Assembly: GCA_022822545.1 (NCBI GenBank) | Contig: JAJEBE010000049.1 | Coordinates: forward strand, 62,001 to 126,000 | Length of the DNA: 64,000 bases | Reading direction: 5' to 3' | Source of the DNA: Anaerolineae bacterium | GTDB lineage: Bacteria; Chloroflexota; Anaerolineae; Aggregatilineales; Phototrophicaceae | In this document: positions 18,920 to 27,094 of the stretch, piece by piece | Numbering within the stretch: the first letter of the stretch is position 1 | Layout of the letters: each line of letters begins with the position of its first letter | Program-made: the position numbers and the translations under genes | The notes under the pieces: generated by a model | The model's database searches: none | What the model was told of the DNA's origin: nothing | What the model saw: the letters and a program-made list of their open reading frames with translations, nothing else

Positions 18920-19327
18920 ATGCGACATCGGCATCACGGAAAAAAGCTCAACCGCAGCGGTAGCCACCGCAAGGCGCTGCGCATGAACCTGGCGTCTGAG
19001 TTGCTGACGCGCGGCCGAATCCGGACAACCTTCCATAAGGCCAAGTTTGTGCAGGGCCATGCCGAGCGGCTCATCACTATTGCCAAGCGCGGCTTGGCGA
19101 AGGCGGAAGCGCGCGATGATCAGATGGTGGCAGTCCACGCCCGTCGACAAGTCGCCCGCCGCTTGAATAACAATCGTGTGCTGGTGGGCAAGGTCTTCGA
19201 CGAGTTGGCGCCGCTTTATGCGGACCGTCCCGGCGGATATACGCGTATTTTGAAACTCGGTCCGCGTAAAGGGGATAATGCCGAGATGGCGCTGATCGAG
19301 CTGGTGGAATACGGCTCGGATGATTAA
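18920..19327 (+). CDS. rplQ: 50S ribosomal protein L17
   Basis: L17 is a 50S protein at the solvent side. The 135 residues begin MRHRHHGKKLNRSGSHRKAL and contain LASELLTRGRIRTTFHKAKFVQGHAERLI and the GGYTRILKLGPRKGDNAEMALIELV segment. GGCGCAA precedes the ATG, 20 bp after rpoA. It is followed 14 bp later by truA, an order seen in several phyla. Confidence 0.97.
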   Translation: MRHRHHGKKLNRSGSHRKALRMNLASELLTRGRIRTTFHKAKFVQGHAERLITIAKRGLAKAEARDDQMVAVHARRQVARRLNNNRVLVGKVFDELAPLYADRPGGYTRILKLGPRKGDNAEMALIELVEYGSDD

Positions 19328-19341
19328 CCGGGCATCAGGCG

Positions 19342-20133
19342 ATGGCGCGGTATGGCGCAATCCTGGCTTACGACGGGACCGCCTATCAAGGTTTCCAACG
19401 TCAGCCCGAGCCGACGCCTACAATACAAGCCGCGGTTGAGGCGGCTATCGCGGTGATTGCCGGACGGTCAGTTGGCATTATGGCCGCCGGCAGGACAGAC
19501 GCGGGAGTCCACGCGAACGGACAGGTAATCGCTTTTGATGTTGAGTGGAAGCACAAAGAACGGGAATTATTGGATGCGATCAATTCACAACTGCCGCGAG
19601 ACATCGCCCTGCAGCGGATTTGGCGGCAAGCGGGCTTTCATCCGCGTTATGACGCGCTCTGGCGGCAATACGCCTATAGCGTCGCGACTGTTAGTGTGCG
19701 GCAGCCTCTGCTCGACCGGCACGTTTGGCAGTTGATTGGCGCGCGCCTGGATATCGAGAGCATGAAGGCGGCGGCGGCAATTTGCCTGGGCGAGCATGAT
19801 TTTGCCGCTTTTGGCACAGCGCCGCAGCAAGGCAGCAAGAACACGATTCGCCGGATATATGTATCGCGCTGGGAGAGTCAAGACAGAGAATACGGGACAT
19901 CATATCGCTACCGGATTCGCGGCGCCGCCTTTTTGTATCACATGGTGCGGCGGCTGGTCGGCGTGATGGCGCAGGTGGGCAGAGGCAGGCTTTCGGTAGA
20001 GGATTTCAGAGATATTCTTTTGAGTCGAGATTTGGAGCGCGCGAAGGTCTTGGCGCCGCCAAATGGACTGATTTTGGAAGCGGTAGAGTATCCGCGGCAA
20101 TTGACAGGGGACGGTGCGCGCGATCTCGGCTGA
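19342..20133 (+). CDS. truA: tRNA pseudouridine(38-40) synthase
   Basis: TruA isomerises uridines 38-40 in the anticodon stem of many tRNAs. The 263-residue product has the catalytic motif GRTDAGVHA with the nucleophilic Asp at residue 53, the RQYAYSV segment and the C-terminal FLYHMVRRLVG motif. It starts at ATG 19342, 14 bp after rplQ, and lies before rplM and rpsI, the common rplQ-truA-rplM-rpsI arrangement. Confidence 0.96.
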   Translation: MARYGAILAYDGTAYQGFQRQPEPTPTIQAAVEAAIAVIAGRSVGIMAAGRTDAGVHANGQVIAFDVEWKHKERELLDAINSQLPRDIALQRIWRQAGFHPRYDALWRQYAYSVATVSVRQPLLDRHVWQLIGARLDIESMKAAAAICLGEHDFAAFGTAPQQGSKNTIRRIYVSRWESQDREYGTSYRYRIRGAAFLYHMVRRLVGVMAQVGRGRLSVEDFRDILLSRDLERAKVLAPPNGLILEAVEYPRQLTGDGARDLG

Positions 20134-20163
20134 AGCAGACGAGGCGCCGCTGGAGGAAATTGT

Positions 20164-20607
20164 ATGAGACAAGCCATTCAGAAGACCTATGCCACGACCC
20201 CGGCGGTCATCGAGCGGCGCTGGTGGGTCGTTGACGCCAAAGGCATGACTTTGGGGCGGGTCGCCTCGAAGGTAGCGCCGATCCTGCGAGGGACGCATAA
20301 GCCGTACTTCACGCCGCATCTTGATACCGGCGACTATGTGATTGTCGTCAATGCCGACAAGATTCGTGTCACCGGCAAGCGACTGGATCAAAAGATTTAT
20401 TATCGACACAGCGGGTATCCCGGCGGCTTGAAGAGCATGACCCTGCGTGAAATGATGTCAAAATTTCCTAATCGGGCTTTGAAGCTCGCTATCAAGGGCA
20501 TGCTGCCAAAAGGACCGCTGGGCCGGCAGATGTACAAGAAGCTGAAGATCTATGCCGGCGGTGCGCATCCGCACCAAGCGCAGCAGCCGGAAGTCTTGGC
20601 ACTGTAA
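20164..20607 (+). CDS. rplM: 50S ribosomal protein L13
   Basis: L13 is an early 50S assembly protein. The 147-residue product has the conserved [20 protein letters not shown] and the following [28 protein letters not shown] and [11 protein letters not shown] segments. GGAGGAAATTGT precedes the ATG. It pairs with rpsI, as in nearly all bacteria. Confidence 0.97.
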   Translation: MRQAIQKTYATTPAVIERRWWVVDAKGMTLGRVASKVAPILRGTHKPYFTPHLDTGDYVIVVNADKIRVTGKRLDQKIYYRHSGYPGGLKSMTLREMMSKFPNRALKLAIKGMLPKGPLGRQMYKKLKIYAGGAHPHQAQQPEVLAL

Positions 20608-20675
20608 TCAGTAAGCGATTGTTCCGGATTCGGATAGATTTGAATCGGGAGCAGGGCAGGTTGAGGAGCGATTGA

Positions 20676-21071
20676 ATGTCAGCACAGTATTACGAGGGGA
20701 TTGGACGCCGCAAGTCGGCATCGGCGCGTGTCCGTTTGTTTCCGGGCGGCACGGGCAGATTCATCATCAATGGCAAAGAAGGCGAAGAATATCTGCCGCG
20801 TTTGGGCGATATGCAGACCTGCCTGGCGCCATTGACGCATATCGGGCAGGAGCGGAGTTACGATGTCTCGGTGCATGTCAACGGCGGCGGCATCACTGGG
20901 CAACGCGACGCAATTCTGCTTGGGATCGCCCGCGCCTTGGAAAAGATCGATCCCGACCTGCGCGGGACGCTCAAACGGGAAGGATTCCTCTCCCGCGACG
21001 CGCGTGTCAAAGAACGCAAGAAACCGGGTTTGAAGCGCGCGCGTAAGGCGCCGACCTACACCAAACGGTAG
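20676..21071 (+). CDS. rpsI: 30S ribosomal protein S9
   Basis: S9 reaches the P-site tRNA with its C-terminal Lys-Arg tail. The 131 residues start MSAQYYEGIGRRKSASARVRL and include VHVNGGGITGQRDAILLGIARAL and the basic C-terminus KKPGLKRARKAPTYTKR. AGGAGCGATTGA precedes the ATG. It is the last ribosomal gene and is followed by an intrinsic terminator. Confidence 0.97.
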   Translation: MSAQYYEGIGRRKSASARVRLFPGGTGRFIINGKEGEEYLPRLGDMQTCLAPLTHIGQERSYDVSVHVNGGGITGQRDAILLGIARALEKIDPDLRGTLKREGFLSRDARVKERKKPGLKRARKAPTYTKR

Positions 21072-21088
21072 CCGTTACATTCAGTTAT

Positions 21089-22378
21089 TTGCCGGGCGGC
21101 CAGACTCCGACAGGGAATCTGGCTGCTTTTTGTTGTAGACAGGGGGACGGGCCGTTCAGTTTATCGCTTGACATCGCTGAGGCAGAGGCCTTAGCTTTTG
21201 ACGGTCGCGCCGCGTTCTTTTGTCGACCCGCGTCCGTGGATTGGGCGCAGCGCGTGAATGTTACGGCTGTTCATATCACAGGCGGACATAGATTGAGGAT
21301 TGGCGCCATTCTTATAACATCGCCTGACCAGATAAACCCGGATTGGCTTACGCAGCGGCTCCGCGAAGGCGGTTGCCTGCCTTACTTCCGCGTACGGGAT
21401 ATGCGGCTTCTTCACTCGCGCGAAAGTGACTCGGCCATCTTGCATACGCTGCGTGTGCGCTTCAGCGATATCAGCGTGACACGGACCTTGCCGGACACGG
21501 CAGTGCTCAAGGTATGCCGCGCCGGTCATCCTCTAGCGGATAGAGAAGCGACATTTTATGGGCGTCTGCTGCCGGAGCTTAAGCAGACTTACGACGATAT
21601 TGAGCTGCCGATTTGTGGTTGTTACGACGCCTTCTACGATATTGACGCCGATCAGTCGCATGTTCTGCTGGCTGGGCTGCCCGACTCATACAAGGGGCAT
21701 ATCGAACCGAATCCGCCGAGCAGGCGCCATTTTGCTCAACTCGCCGATGCCCTGGCCAGGATCCACGCCTGCTTTTGGGAGGACGAACGGCTGGGCCATA
21801 CGCTGGGTATTGCGCTTGGTGAATCGGAGTTGGACGAAGTTCTGGCGCAGCAGCGCGAGGGCTATCAAAGATTCCTGGCGGACCGTATGATTCGGCTTGA
21901 TTCGGCTCAACACGCTGCTTTTGATATGGTGGTCGGAAAGATGCCGCCTGATTTTCGCGAGCGGCGCCTATCCGGCGGGAATCAAACTATCATTCACAGC
22001 AATCTTGAACCGGCGAATTTACACTATTCGCATCATGACTGCCGCATACTGGACTGGAAGCGCTGGCGCTTGGGTTTGGCGGCGGAAGACCTCGCCAACA
22101 TGATCGCTTTCCATTGGATACCGGCCAAGCGTCGTTTTGAAGAGCCGCGCTTCTTGCAGCGGCATTGGGGCGAGATGAGACGCTGTGGCCTGCGCGATTA
22201 CACATACGAAACGTTTCTGCGTGATTATCGTATCGCGGTCGGCGCCCGGCTGGGCGAATTGATCGGCTCCTGGCGCATTGAAGATTGGCGCGACGGCAAG
22301 TGGCGGCGCTGGGGCGCGATAGCAAATGGATTGCGCGCCTTTAAAGAACTCAGGGTACAGGAACTCTTTATCGCCTAA
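21089..22378 (+). CDS. Phosphotransferase-fold protein with substituted catalytic Asp
   Basis: Resembles the ecdysteroid-kinase/aminoglycoside-phosphotransferase group common in Chloroflexota: an N-terminal INPDWLTQRLREGG segment, a VLKVCRA strand where the ATP-binding Lys is expected, and a C-lobe with IHSNLEPANLHY and RILDWKRWRLGLAAEDLANMI. In active members the catalytic motif is HGDxxxxN; here it is His303-Ser304-Asn305 (numbered from 21089), so the general-base Asp is Asn, while the metal Asp of LDW (322) remains. It may be a pseudokinase or a divergent enzyme. The start is unresolved: TTG 21089 overlaps the rpsI terminator; GTG 21236 or 21254 are alternatives that keep the conserved N-lobe. 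Confidence 0.75.
   Translation: MPGGQTPTGNLAAFCCRQGDGPFSLSLDIAEAEALAFDGRAAFFCRPASVDWAQRVNVTAVHITGGHRLRIGAILITSPDQINPDWLTQRLREGGCLPYFRVRDMRLLHSRESDSAILHTLRVRFSDISVTRTLPDTAVLKVCRAGHPLADREATFYGRLLPELKQTYDDIELPICGCYDAFYDIDADQSHVLLAGLPDSYKGHIEPNPPSRRHFAQLADALARIHACFWEDERLGHTLGIALGESELDEVLAQQREGYQRFLADRMIRLDSAQHAAFDMVVGKMPPDFRERRLSGGNQTIIHSNLEPANLHYSHHDCRILDWKRWRLGLAAEDLANMIAFHWIPAKRRFEEPRFLQRHWGEMRRCGLRDYTYETFLRDYRIAVGARLGELIGSWRIEDWRDGKWRRWGAIANGLRAFKELRVQELFIA
21096..21131 (+). terminator. Rho-independent terminator after rpsI
   Basis: GCGGCCAGA (21096-21104) pairs with TCTGGCTGC (21118-21126), nine pairs including one G-T, and is followed directly by five T residues (21127-21131). It lies 24 bp after the rpsI stop and ends the ribosomal supercluster. 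Because it overlaps the earliest possible start of the next gene, that gene probably begins further downstream. Confidence 0.8.
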
Positions 22379-22399
22379 GGCGAAGAAGGTTGCATAGAA

Positions 22400-23854
22400 T
22401 TGATCACGATAATTGGTTTGGGTCCTGGTTCAATCAAGCACTTGACGCTTGCCGCTTGGGAGAAACTTCAGCAGTCCAATACGGTCTACCTGCGCACATC
22501 CCGCCACCCCTGTGTGGCAGACCTGCCGGCGACGCTGCGTTGCCAAAGTTTCGACGACATCTACGAAGCGCATGAGCAATTTGACGATGTCTATAGCGAA
22601 ATCGCGGAACGGGTGCTGGAAGCGGCTCGGCGTGATGGCGAGGTGGTATATGCCGTGCCGGGCGATCCGCTGGTGGGCGAGGCGAGCGTCGGCAAGATCA
22701 TCGAGCGCGCGCGCGCTGCCTCGATCAATATCGACATCATACCCGGCGTCAGTTTCGTCGAGCCTTGTCTGTCGCTCTTGGGGATTGATGCCCTGGGTGG
22801 CTTGCAGATTCTGGATGCGCTGAATGTCGCCGCGCAGTATCACCCGCCGATAAATCCGTCGCTGCCGGCATTGCTGGGGCAGGTATACAGCCCTGCTGTC
22901 GCCTCGGACCTCAAGCTGACCTTGATGAACCAGTATCCCGACGAGTTCTTGGTAAAGCTCATTCATTCGGCCGGCAACGCCGACGCGCAAGTCGAATCGG
23001 TTCCGCTTTATGAAATTGACCGCTCCCGCCGGATCGATATCATGACCTCACTTTACTTGCCGCCACTGGGCGAATTAAGCAGCTTCGAGGCGCTGCAAAA
23101 TATCATCGCTCATTTGCGCTCGCCGGAAGGCTGCCCTTGGGATCGCGAGCAGACGCACAAATCCCTGCGCCCTTTTCTTATAGAAGAAGCTTATGAAGTC
23201 CTGGAGTCCCTGGACGCGGACGATCCGGAAGCGCTTTGTAATGAGATGGGGGATCTGCTTTTGCAGATACTCTTGCATACGCAAATCGCGATCGACGACG
23301 GCGAGTTTCACATGTCGGATGTGCTGCAACATCTCAATGAGAAGATGATCCATCGCCATCCGCACGTCTGGGGGGATGTGCCGGCGACCGGCGACTTCGG
23401 GCAACTGTCGCAGATCTGGCAAGACGCCAAGGCGGCCGAGCGCGCGGACAAAGACATCGAGCCCGAGTCGATTCTTGATGGCATCCCCATAGCCGCGCCA
23501 GCGCTCTTCGTGGCGCAACGCTATTCGGCGCGCGCGGCAAAAGTCGGCTTTGATTGGCAAGAGGTGGCGGGCGTAGAAGCAAAGTTTCAAGAAGAGCTGG
23601 CGGAAGTTTTCTCGGCTAAGAGCGATGCGGAACGGGCGAAGGAAATCGGCGATTTGATATTCGTGCTCGTGAATTGGCTGCGCTGGTTGAAGGTCGATGA
23701 CCCGGAGAGCTTGCTGCGTGAAATAAATGCCAAGTTCTATCGCCGCTTCACGCATGTCGAATCACAGGTGGAGAAGGCCGGGAAACAGTTTAATGAGTTC
23801 ACGCTGGACGAGCTTGACAATTGGTGGCGGGAAGCCAAGCGCCTGGGCCTGTGA
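22400..23854 (+). CDS. YabN-like fusion: tetrapyrrole methylase domain + MazG pyrophosphohydrolase
   Basis: MazG domains hydrolyse non-canonical or excess NTPs to NMPs. The N-terminal about 220 residues are a SAM-dependent tetrapyrrole (corrin/porphyrin) methylase fold with GLGPGS at residues 6-11 and a VPGDPLVGEAS motif. The C-terminal half has two MazG repeats: IEEAYEVLESL with NEMGDLLLQ, then FQEELAEVF with KEIGDLIFVLVN, supplying the metal-binding Glu/Asp set. This matches the Bacillus YabN layout. TTG start with AGAAGG upstream; 21 bp after the previous gene. Its TGA stop overlaps the next ATG by one base. Confidence 0.92.
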   Translation: MITIIGLGPGSIKHLTLAAWEKLQQSNTVYLRTSRHPCVADLPATLRCQSFDDIYEAHEQFDDVYSEIAERVLEAARRDGEVVYAVPGDPLVGEASVGKIIERARAASINIDIIPGVSFVEPCLSLLGIDALGGLQILDALNVAAQYHPPINPSLPALLGQVYSPAVASDLKLTLMNQYPDEFLVKLIHSAGNADAQVESVPLYEIDRSRRIDIMTSLYLPPLGELSSFEALQNIIAHLRSPEGCPWDREQTHKSLRPFLIEEAYEVLESLDADDPEALCNEMGDLLLQILLHTQIAIDDGEFHMSDVLQHLNEKMIHRHPHVWGDVPATGDFGQLSQIWQDAKAAERADKDIEPESILDGIPIAAPALFVAQRYSARAAKVGFDWQEVAGVEAKFQEELAEVFSAKSDAERAKEIGDLIFVLVNWLRWLKVDDPESLLREINAKFYRRFTHVESQVEKAGKQFNEFTLDELDNWWREAKRLGL

Positions 23855-24603
23855 TGACAGATGATATGTTCCTGGAAGGCCATTTGTCGATTCAAGCGGC
23901 AATCGAGGCGAAGAGCCGGGATATCCATGACCTCCTGATTGCGGAAAGCAAGCGATTCGAGCGGCGGCTAGGCGAGCTGCAGAGCTGTGCTTATGCTGCC
24001 GGCATCCAGGTATCGTATGTCTCGGATGATGAGATCGCCCGGCTTGCCGATGGCGCTTCTCATGGCGGGGTTGTGGCCCGCGTTGGCGAGCGGCGGTTCA
24101 GGGCGCTGGGAGATTTGCTCGCGCCCGGCCGAGCTACCTTTATAGTGATGTTGGATGGCATAGAAGACCCGTATAATTTTGCTGGCGCTGTTCGCGTCGT
24201 TTACGCCGCAGGCGCTCATGGCATCGTGCTCCGCCCGCGGAATTGGTCGAGCGCAAGCGCCATCGTGGGCCGGGCGAGCGCGGGCGCGTTTGAACGAATG
24301 CCGATAGCGATCGCGGCTGACGCGGCGGCAGCTGCCGATTTCTATCGCGCGCATGGTTTGCGGATTGCGGTGGCCGCCAAATCAAACCGCGCGTGCCCAC
24401 TCTATGAAGCGGAGCTCACGCCGCCCTTGTTTCTGCTTATCGGTGGCGAACGTCGCGGCGTCACCCGCTCCTTCATAGAATCCGCCGATCTCAGGCTGAG
24501 TATTCCTTATGGGCGGGAGTTTCCGCCCTCTCTCGGTACGGTCGGCGCGGCGGCAGTCATCGCCTTTGAAGTGATGCGCCAGCGCAATACTGCCAACGCT
24601 TAA
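23854..24603 (+). CDS. SpoU/TrmH-family RNA 2'-O-methyltransferase, RlmB-like
   Basis: Trefoil-knot SAM methyltransferases of this family modify ribose 2'-OH of rRNA or tRNA. The 249-residue protein has an N-terminal substrate-binding domain (MTDDMFLEGHLSIQAAIEA, as in RlmB/TrmH L30e-like domains) and motif 1 (LDGIEDPYNFAGAVRVVYAAG), motif 2 (LLIGGERRGVTRSFIESADLRLSIP) and motif 3 (SLGTVGAAAVIAFEVMRQ). The target nucleotide cannot be read from sequence; RlmB (23S Gm2251) is the nearest guess. The ATG overlaps the MazG stop by one base, implying coupling. Confidence 0.88.
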   Translation: MTDDMFLEGHLSIQAAIEAKSRDIHDLLIAESKRFERRLGELQSCAYAAGIQVSYVSDDEIARLADGASHGGVVARVGERRFRALGDLLAPGRATFIVMLDGIEDPYNFAGAVRVVYAAGAHGIVLRPRNWSSASAIVGRASAGAFERMPIAIAADAAAAADFYRAHGLRIAVAAKSNRACPLYEAELTPPLFLLIGGERRGVTRSFIESADLRLSIPYGREFPPSLGTVGAAAVIAFEVMRQRNTANA

Positions 24604-25167
24604 GGCAAGAAGTAGCAGGACAATCGCTTTTCGCCGATCTCGAAAAACTGCAAACATTTGTTCTTTCTTTCTACTCAAAATCATGATACACTCTCCCTAT
24701 GGACCAATTACCGCAAGCTCTCAATCGCAGTGCCCAACCCATGCCCTCCGCCGATTCTCGCCTGTATGCCGGCGGTTGCGCCGCTGCGCCGACATACCAA
24801 AATCATACCGGCCGCCGCCTGCATTTTGTCCGTTTTGCCCAGAAAACCGCGTCTATTGTCCGAAAAAAATATTTTATTGTCCGACTTTGTCCGTTTCGGA
24901 CAATAAACAAACTGAAAACAAACACTCCCTGAGAGTGGCTGCCTGCTGACTGCATGATAACTTCGCTGGCAATAGTAAAACTCTGTGTCGAAGGCCTGGT
25001 GGGTGTCGACGGGCTGTGTCTACGCGCCCCTCGTTGTACTCGGCGCTAAGAAATAATTTGAAGCGATTGCCCGGCAAGAAGTAGGCCTTCGCCTGTCGCG
25101 AAAATGCAACCTCTGCTAGTATCCCTAGTGATCTCGACAACTGCTTGCACGGATCTGGAGATAGTTG
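24604..25167 (+). other. AT-rich intergenic region of 564 bp before the nucleotidyltransferase
   Basis: No convincing gene: three overlapping frames are open near 24658-24949, but none has a family pattern or a clear ribosome site. An extended -10 element (TG at 24684-24685, TACACT at 24687-24692) lies without a good -35. The TTGTCCG repeat cluster is at 24826-24905. A TG-C-TAGTAT extended -10 (25114-25122), also with a poor -35, could start the message of the next gene. Confidence 0.4.
24826..24905 (+). promoter_or_regulatory. Phased TTGTCCG repeat cluster, candidate operator
   Basis: TTGTCCG occurs at 24826, 24856, 24877 and 24887, and its inverse CGGACAA at 24897. Start-to-start spacings are 30, 21, 10 and 10 bp, near whole turns of B-DNA, so all sites face one side. 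The last two copies make a perfect 7-bp inverted repeat with a 3-bp centre (24887-24903). A 9-bp form, TATTGTCCG, occurs at 24854 and 24875, with its inverse at 24897-24905. This looks like a cooperative binding array for an unknown regulator. Confidence 0.55.
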
Positions 25168-26241
25168 ATGAAGGCTTTGATATTGGCGGCTGGGCAGGGA
25201 ACGCGCTTGCGACCGGTGACCTTGACCATGCCAAAGTCCTTGGTGCCGGTGGCGAATCGTTGGCTGATCAACTACGCGTTGGACGCGCTAAAGAAAGCTG
25301 GTCTGACCGATATCGGCATTGTCGTCAACAGCCTGGATTCGCCGATTGTTACCAACCTCAAAGACGGCCAGGCCCTCGGCGTCGAGATTGAGTATATCGT
25401 CCAAGATGAGCAACTCGGCCTGGCGCATGCCACGGCGCTCTGTCGCGAGTTCGTCGGCGGCGAGCCATTTACCGTCTTTCTCGGCGACAATATTTTCCAG
25501 GATAAAATGACAGACTTGCTGACATCCTTCGCCGATTCCGATAAAGAAGCGGCGGTGGTCCTCGGCGCTGTCAGCGATCCCACGCGCTTTGGCATCGCCG
25601 AGATAGACAATGGTCGGATCTTGCGAGTGGTGGAAAAGCCGGAAGATCCTCCTTCCAATATGGCAATTGCCGGCGTCTACCTCTTTCGCGCGTCGATATT
25701 TGACGCGATTCAGCGTATCAGACCATCGGGACGAAATGAGCTGGAGATCACTGACGCGATTCAAGTGTTGATCGATGATGGATTGCCGGTGGCCTCATAC
25801 AAGTTGGATGGCTGGTGGATTGATGCCGGCAAGCCAAACGCGATAATCATGGCCAATCAACTCGTGCTTGAAGAGTTGCCATACACGCCGGCGCCGGAGC
25901 AAAGCGCGCAGATTGAAGGCGAGAGTGAAGTTTCCCATCGCGTGCTTATCGGGCGCGATAGCCGCATCATCAATAGTGTCATTCGCGGTCCTGTTATCAT
26001 CGGAGATAATACCGTCATCCGCAACAGCTATGTCGGGCCGTATACATCTATCGGCGACAATGTCATGGTGGAGGGCAGCGAGATTGAAGCCAGCATCGTT
26101 ATGAGGAATTGCGAGATTCGCAATATCATGGGGCGGATCGACCGCAGCTTGCTGGCGGATAACGCTCGCGTTACCTCCGCGACTCACATGCCGGACGCTC
26201 ACCGTTTCGTCTTGGCGGAGAACAGTTATGTGCAGTTCTAG
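25168..26241 (+). CDS. Sugar-1-phosphate nucleotidyltransferase, long RmlA type with beta-helix
   Basis: Transfers NMP to a sugar 1-phosphate, most likely glucose-1-phosphate thymidylyltransferase, feeding dTDP-sugar or related polysaccharide pathways. The N-terminal about 230 residues are a nucleotidyltransferase domain: LILAAGQGTRLRPVTLTMPK, GDNIF with the metal Asp, VEKPEDPP and the WWIDAGKP segment. The C-terminal about 115 residues are hexapeptide repeats of a left-handed beta-helix (VIRGPVIIGDNTVIRNSYVG). Long forms with this tail are known in archaea and Gram-positives. ATG 25168 follows CTGGAG. Convergent with the next gene, 3 bp apart. Confidence 0.88.
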   Translation: MKALILAAGQGTRLRPVTLTMPKSLVPVANRWLINYALDALKKAGLTDIGIVVNSLDSPIVTNLKDGQALGVEIEYIVQDEQLGLAHATALCREFVGGEPFTVFLGDNIFQDKMTDLLTSFADSDKEAAVVLGAVSDPTRFGIAEIDNGRILRVVEKPEDPPSNMAIAGVYLFRASIFDAIQRIRPSGRNELEITDAIQVLIDDGLPVASYKLDGWWIDAGKPNAIIMANQLVLEELPYTPAPEQSAQIEGESEVSHRVLIGRDSRIINSVIRGPVIIGDNTVIRNSYVGPYTSIGDNVMVEGSEIEASIVMRNCEIRNIMGRIDRSLLADNARVTSATHMPDAHRFVLAENSYVQF

Positions 26242-26244
26242 CTG

Positions 26245-26655
26245 TCAGCCAAGCGGCTTGGGTGGCAGCAGATTCTTACGCAGCAGATAGTTGTGATCAG
26301 GACCTTCCCAAGCGAAGAGCCGAAAGTTGACCTTGCCGCCTTTGTCGAAGGCGATGCCTTCAAATTCCAGCAGGCGCCGCTGCTGTTCGGCTTGCGGGCT
26401 GCCGGCGGGGAAACTGATCGTGCCCTGACTGTTGATGACGCGGTGCCAGGGTATGGATTTGCCGCGCGGCGTCTTGCGCAAGGCTGTGCCGACCCAGCGC
26501 GGCGCCAAGCTGCGCATTTGAGTTGGTTCCGTGTATTCGTCAGGCGGGATCATTGAGGCGATCTGCCCATAACTGCTCACCTTGCCAGACGGGATCTGCA
26601 AGACGATATCCCAGACAGTTTCGAAAAATGACTTGGCGTTAGGCGGATTGTACAT
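26245..26655 (-). CDS. Alkyltransferase-like (ATL) protein, Cys-less MGMT homologue
   Basis: ATL proteins bind O6-alkylguanine in DNA without repairing it and channel the lesion to nucleotide excision repair. The 136-residue protein aligns with the MGMT DNA-binding domain (VWDIVLQIPSGKVSSYGQIA, then the RWVGTALRKTP Arg-finger and helix region). The active-site PCHR motif is Pro69-Trp70-His71-Arg72, the Trp replacement characteristic of ATLs such as E. coli YbaZ and S. pombe Atl1. The start is at ATG 26655; the frame stays open further upstream but without homology. Confidence 0.88.
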   Translation of the reverse strand: MYNPPNAKSFFETVWDIVLQIPSGKVSSYGQIASMIPPDEYTEPTQMRSLAPRWVGTALRKTPRGKSIPWHRVINSQGTISFPAGSPQAEQQRRLLEFEGIAFDKGGKVNFRLFAWEGPDHNYLLRKNLLPPKPLG

Positions 26656-26734
26656 GAGGCTTCCGATGTAACCGAGGCGAAATGGACTGGCTTGCTTGAA
26701 AGCGCGCATATAAGAAGCGCGATAGGAGAGGGAA

Positions 26735-27094
26735 ATGAAGATGACCGGGCTGACGATTGCGGCTGTGAACATGGACAAAATGGTGAAATTCTACAATGCT
26801 GTTTTCAAGGCAGAACTTAAAGCGACCGTGCATATTGGACCCGAGCAATTCTATGGCGGCAAGATGGGGGAGATCGAGTTGACGCTCTGTCCCAACGCGA
26901 TCGCCGGTGTAATCGCCGAACAAAATCGGCAGCAGTTTCGCTTTCAAGTCGAAGATATTGAGCAGATCATCGTGCAGGGCTTGGCAAATCATGGAAGCGA
27001 AATCAATCCTGTCGACGAATACAAGGGCGCCAAAGTGGCATCGCTGGCGGACCCGGATGGCAACACCATAGAGTTTGTTGAGTTGGTCTCATAA
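26735..27094 (+). CDS. VOC (glyoxalase/bleomycin-resistance fold) protein
   Basis: A single VOC module of 119 residues: the first beta-alpha-beta unit MTGLTIAAVNMDKMVKFYNAVF and the second ending ASLADPDGNTIEFVEL, the common VOC tail with a metal-type Glu. The substrate is unknown. The pattern fits small lactoylglutathione-lyase-like or antibiotic-binding proteins. GGAGAGGGAA precedes ATG 26735. Its 3' end overlaps the convergent kinase gene by 6 nt. Confidence 0.85.
   Translation: MKMTGLTIAAVNMDKMVKFYNAVFKAELKATVHIGPEQFYGGKMGEIELTLCPNAIAGVIAEQNRQQFRFQVEDIEQIIVQGLANHGSEINPVDEYKGAKVASLADPDGNTIEFVELVS

Noticed and set aside
24658..24949. Small genes in three open frames in the gap before the nucleotidyltransferase
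   Set aside because: All three frames are open together because of base composition; none has a ribosome site or a family pattern.
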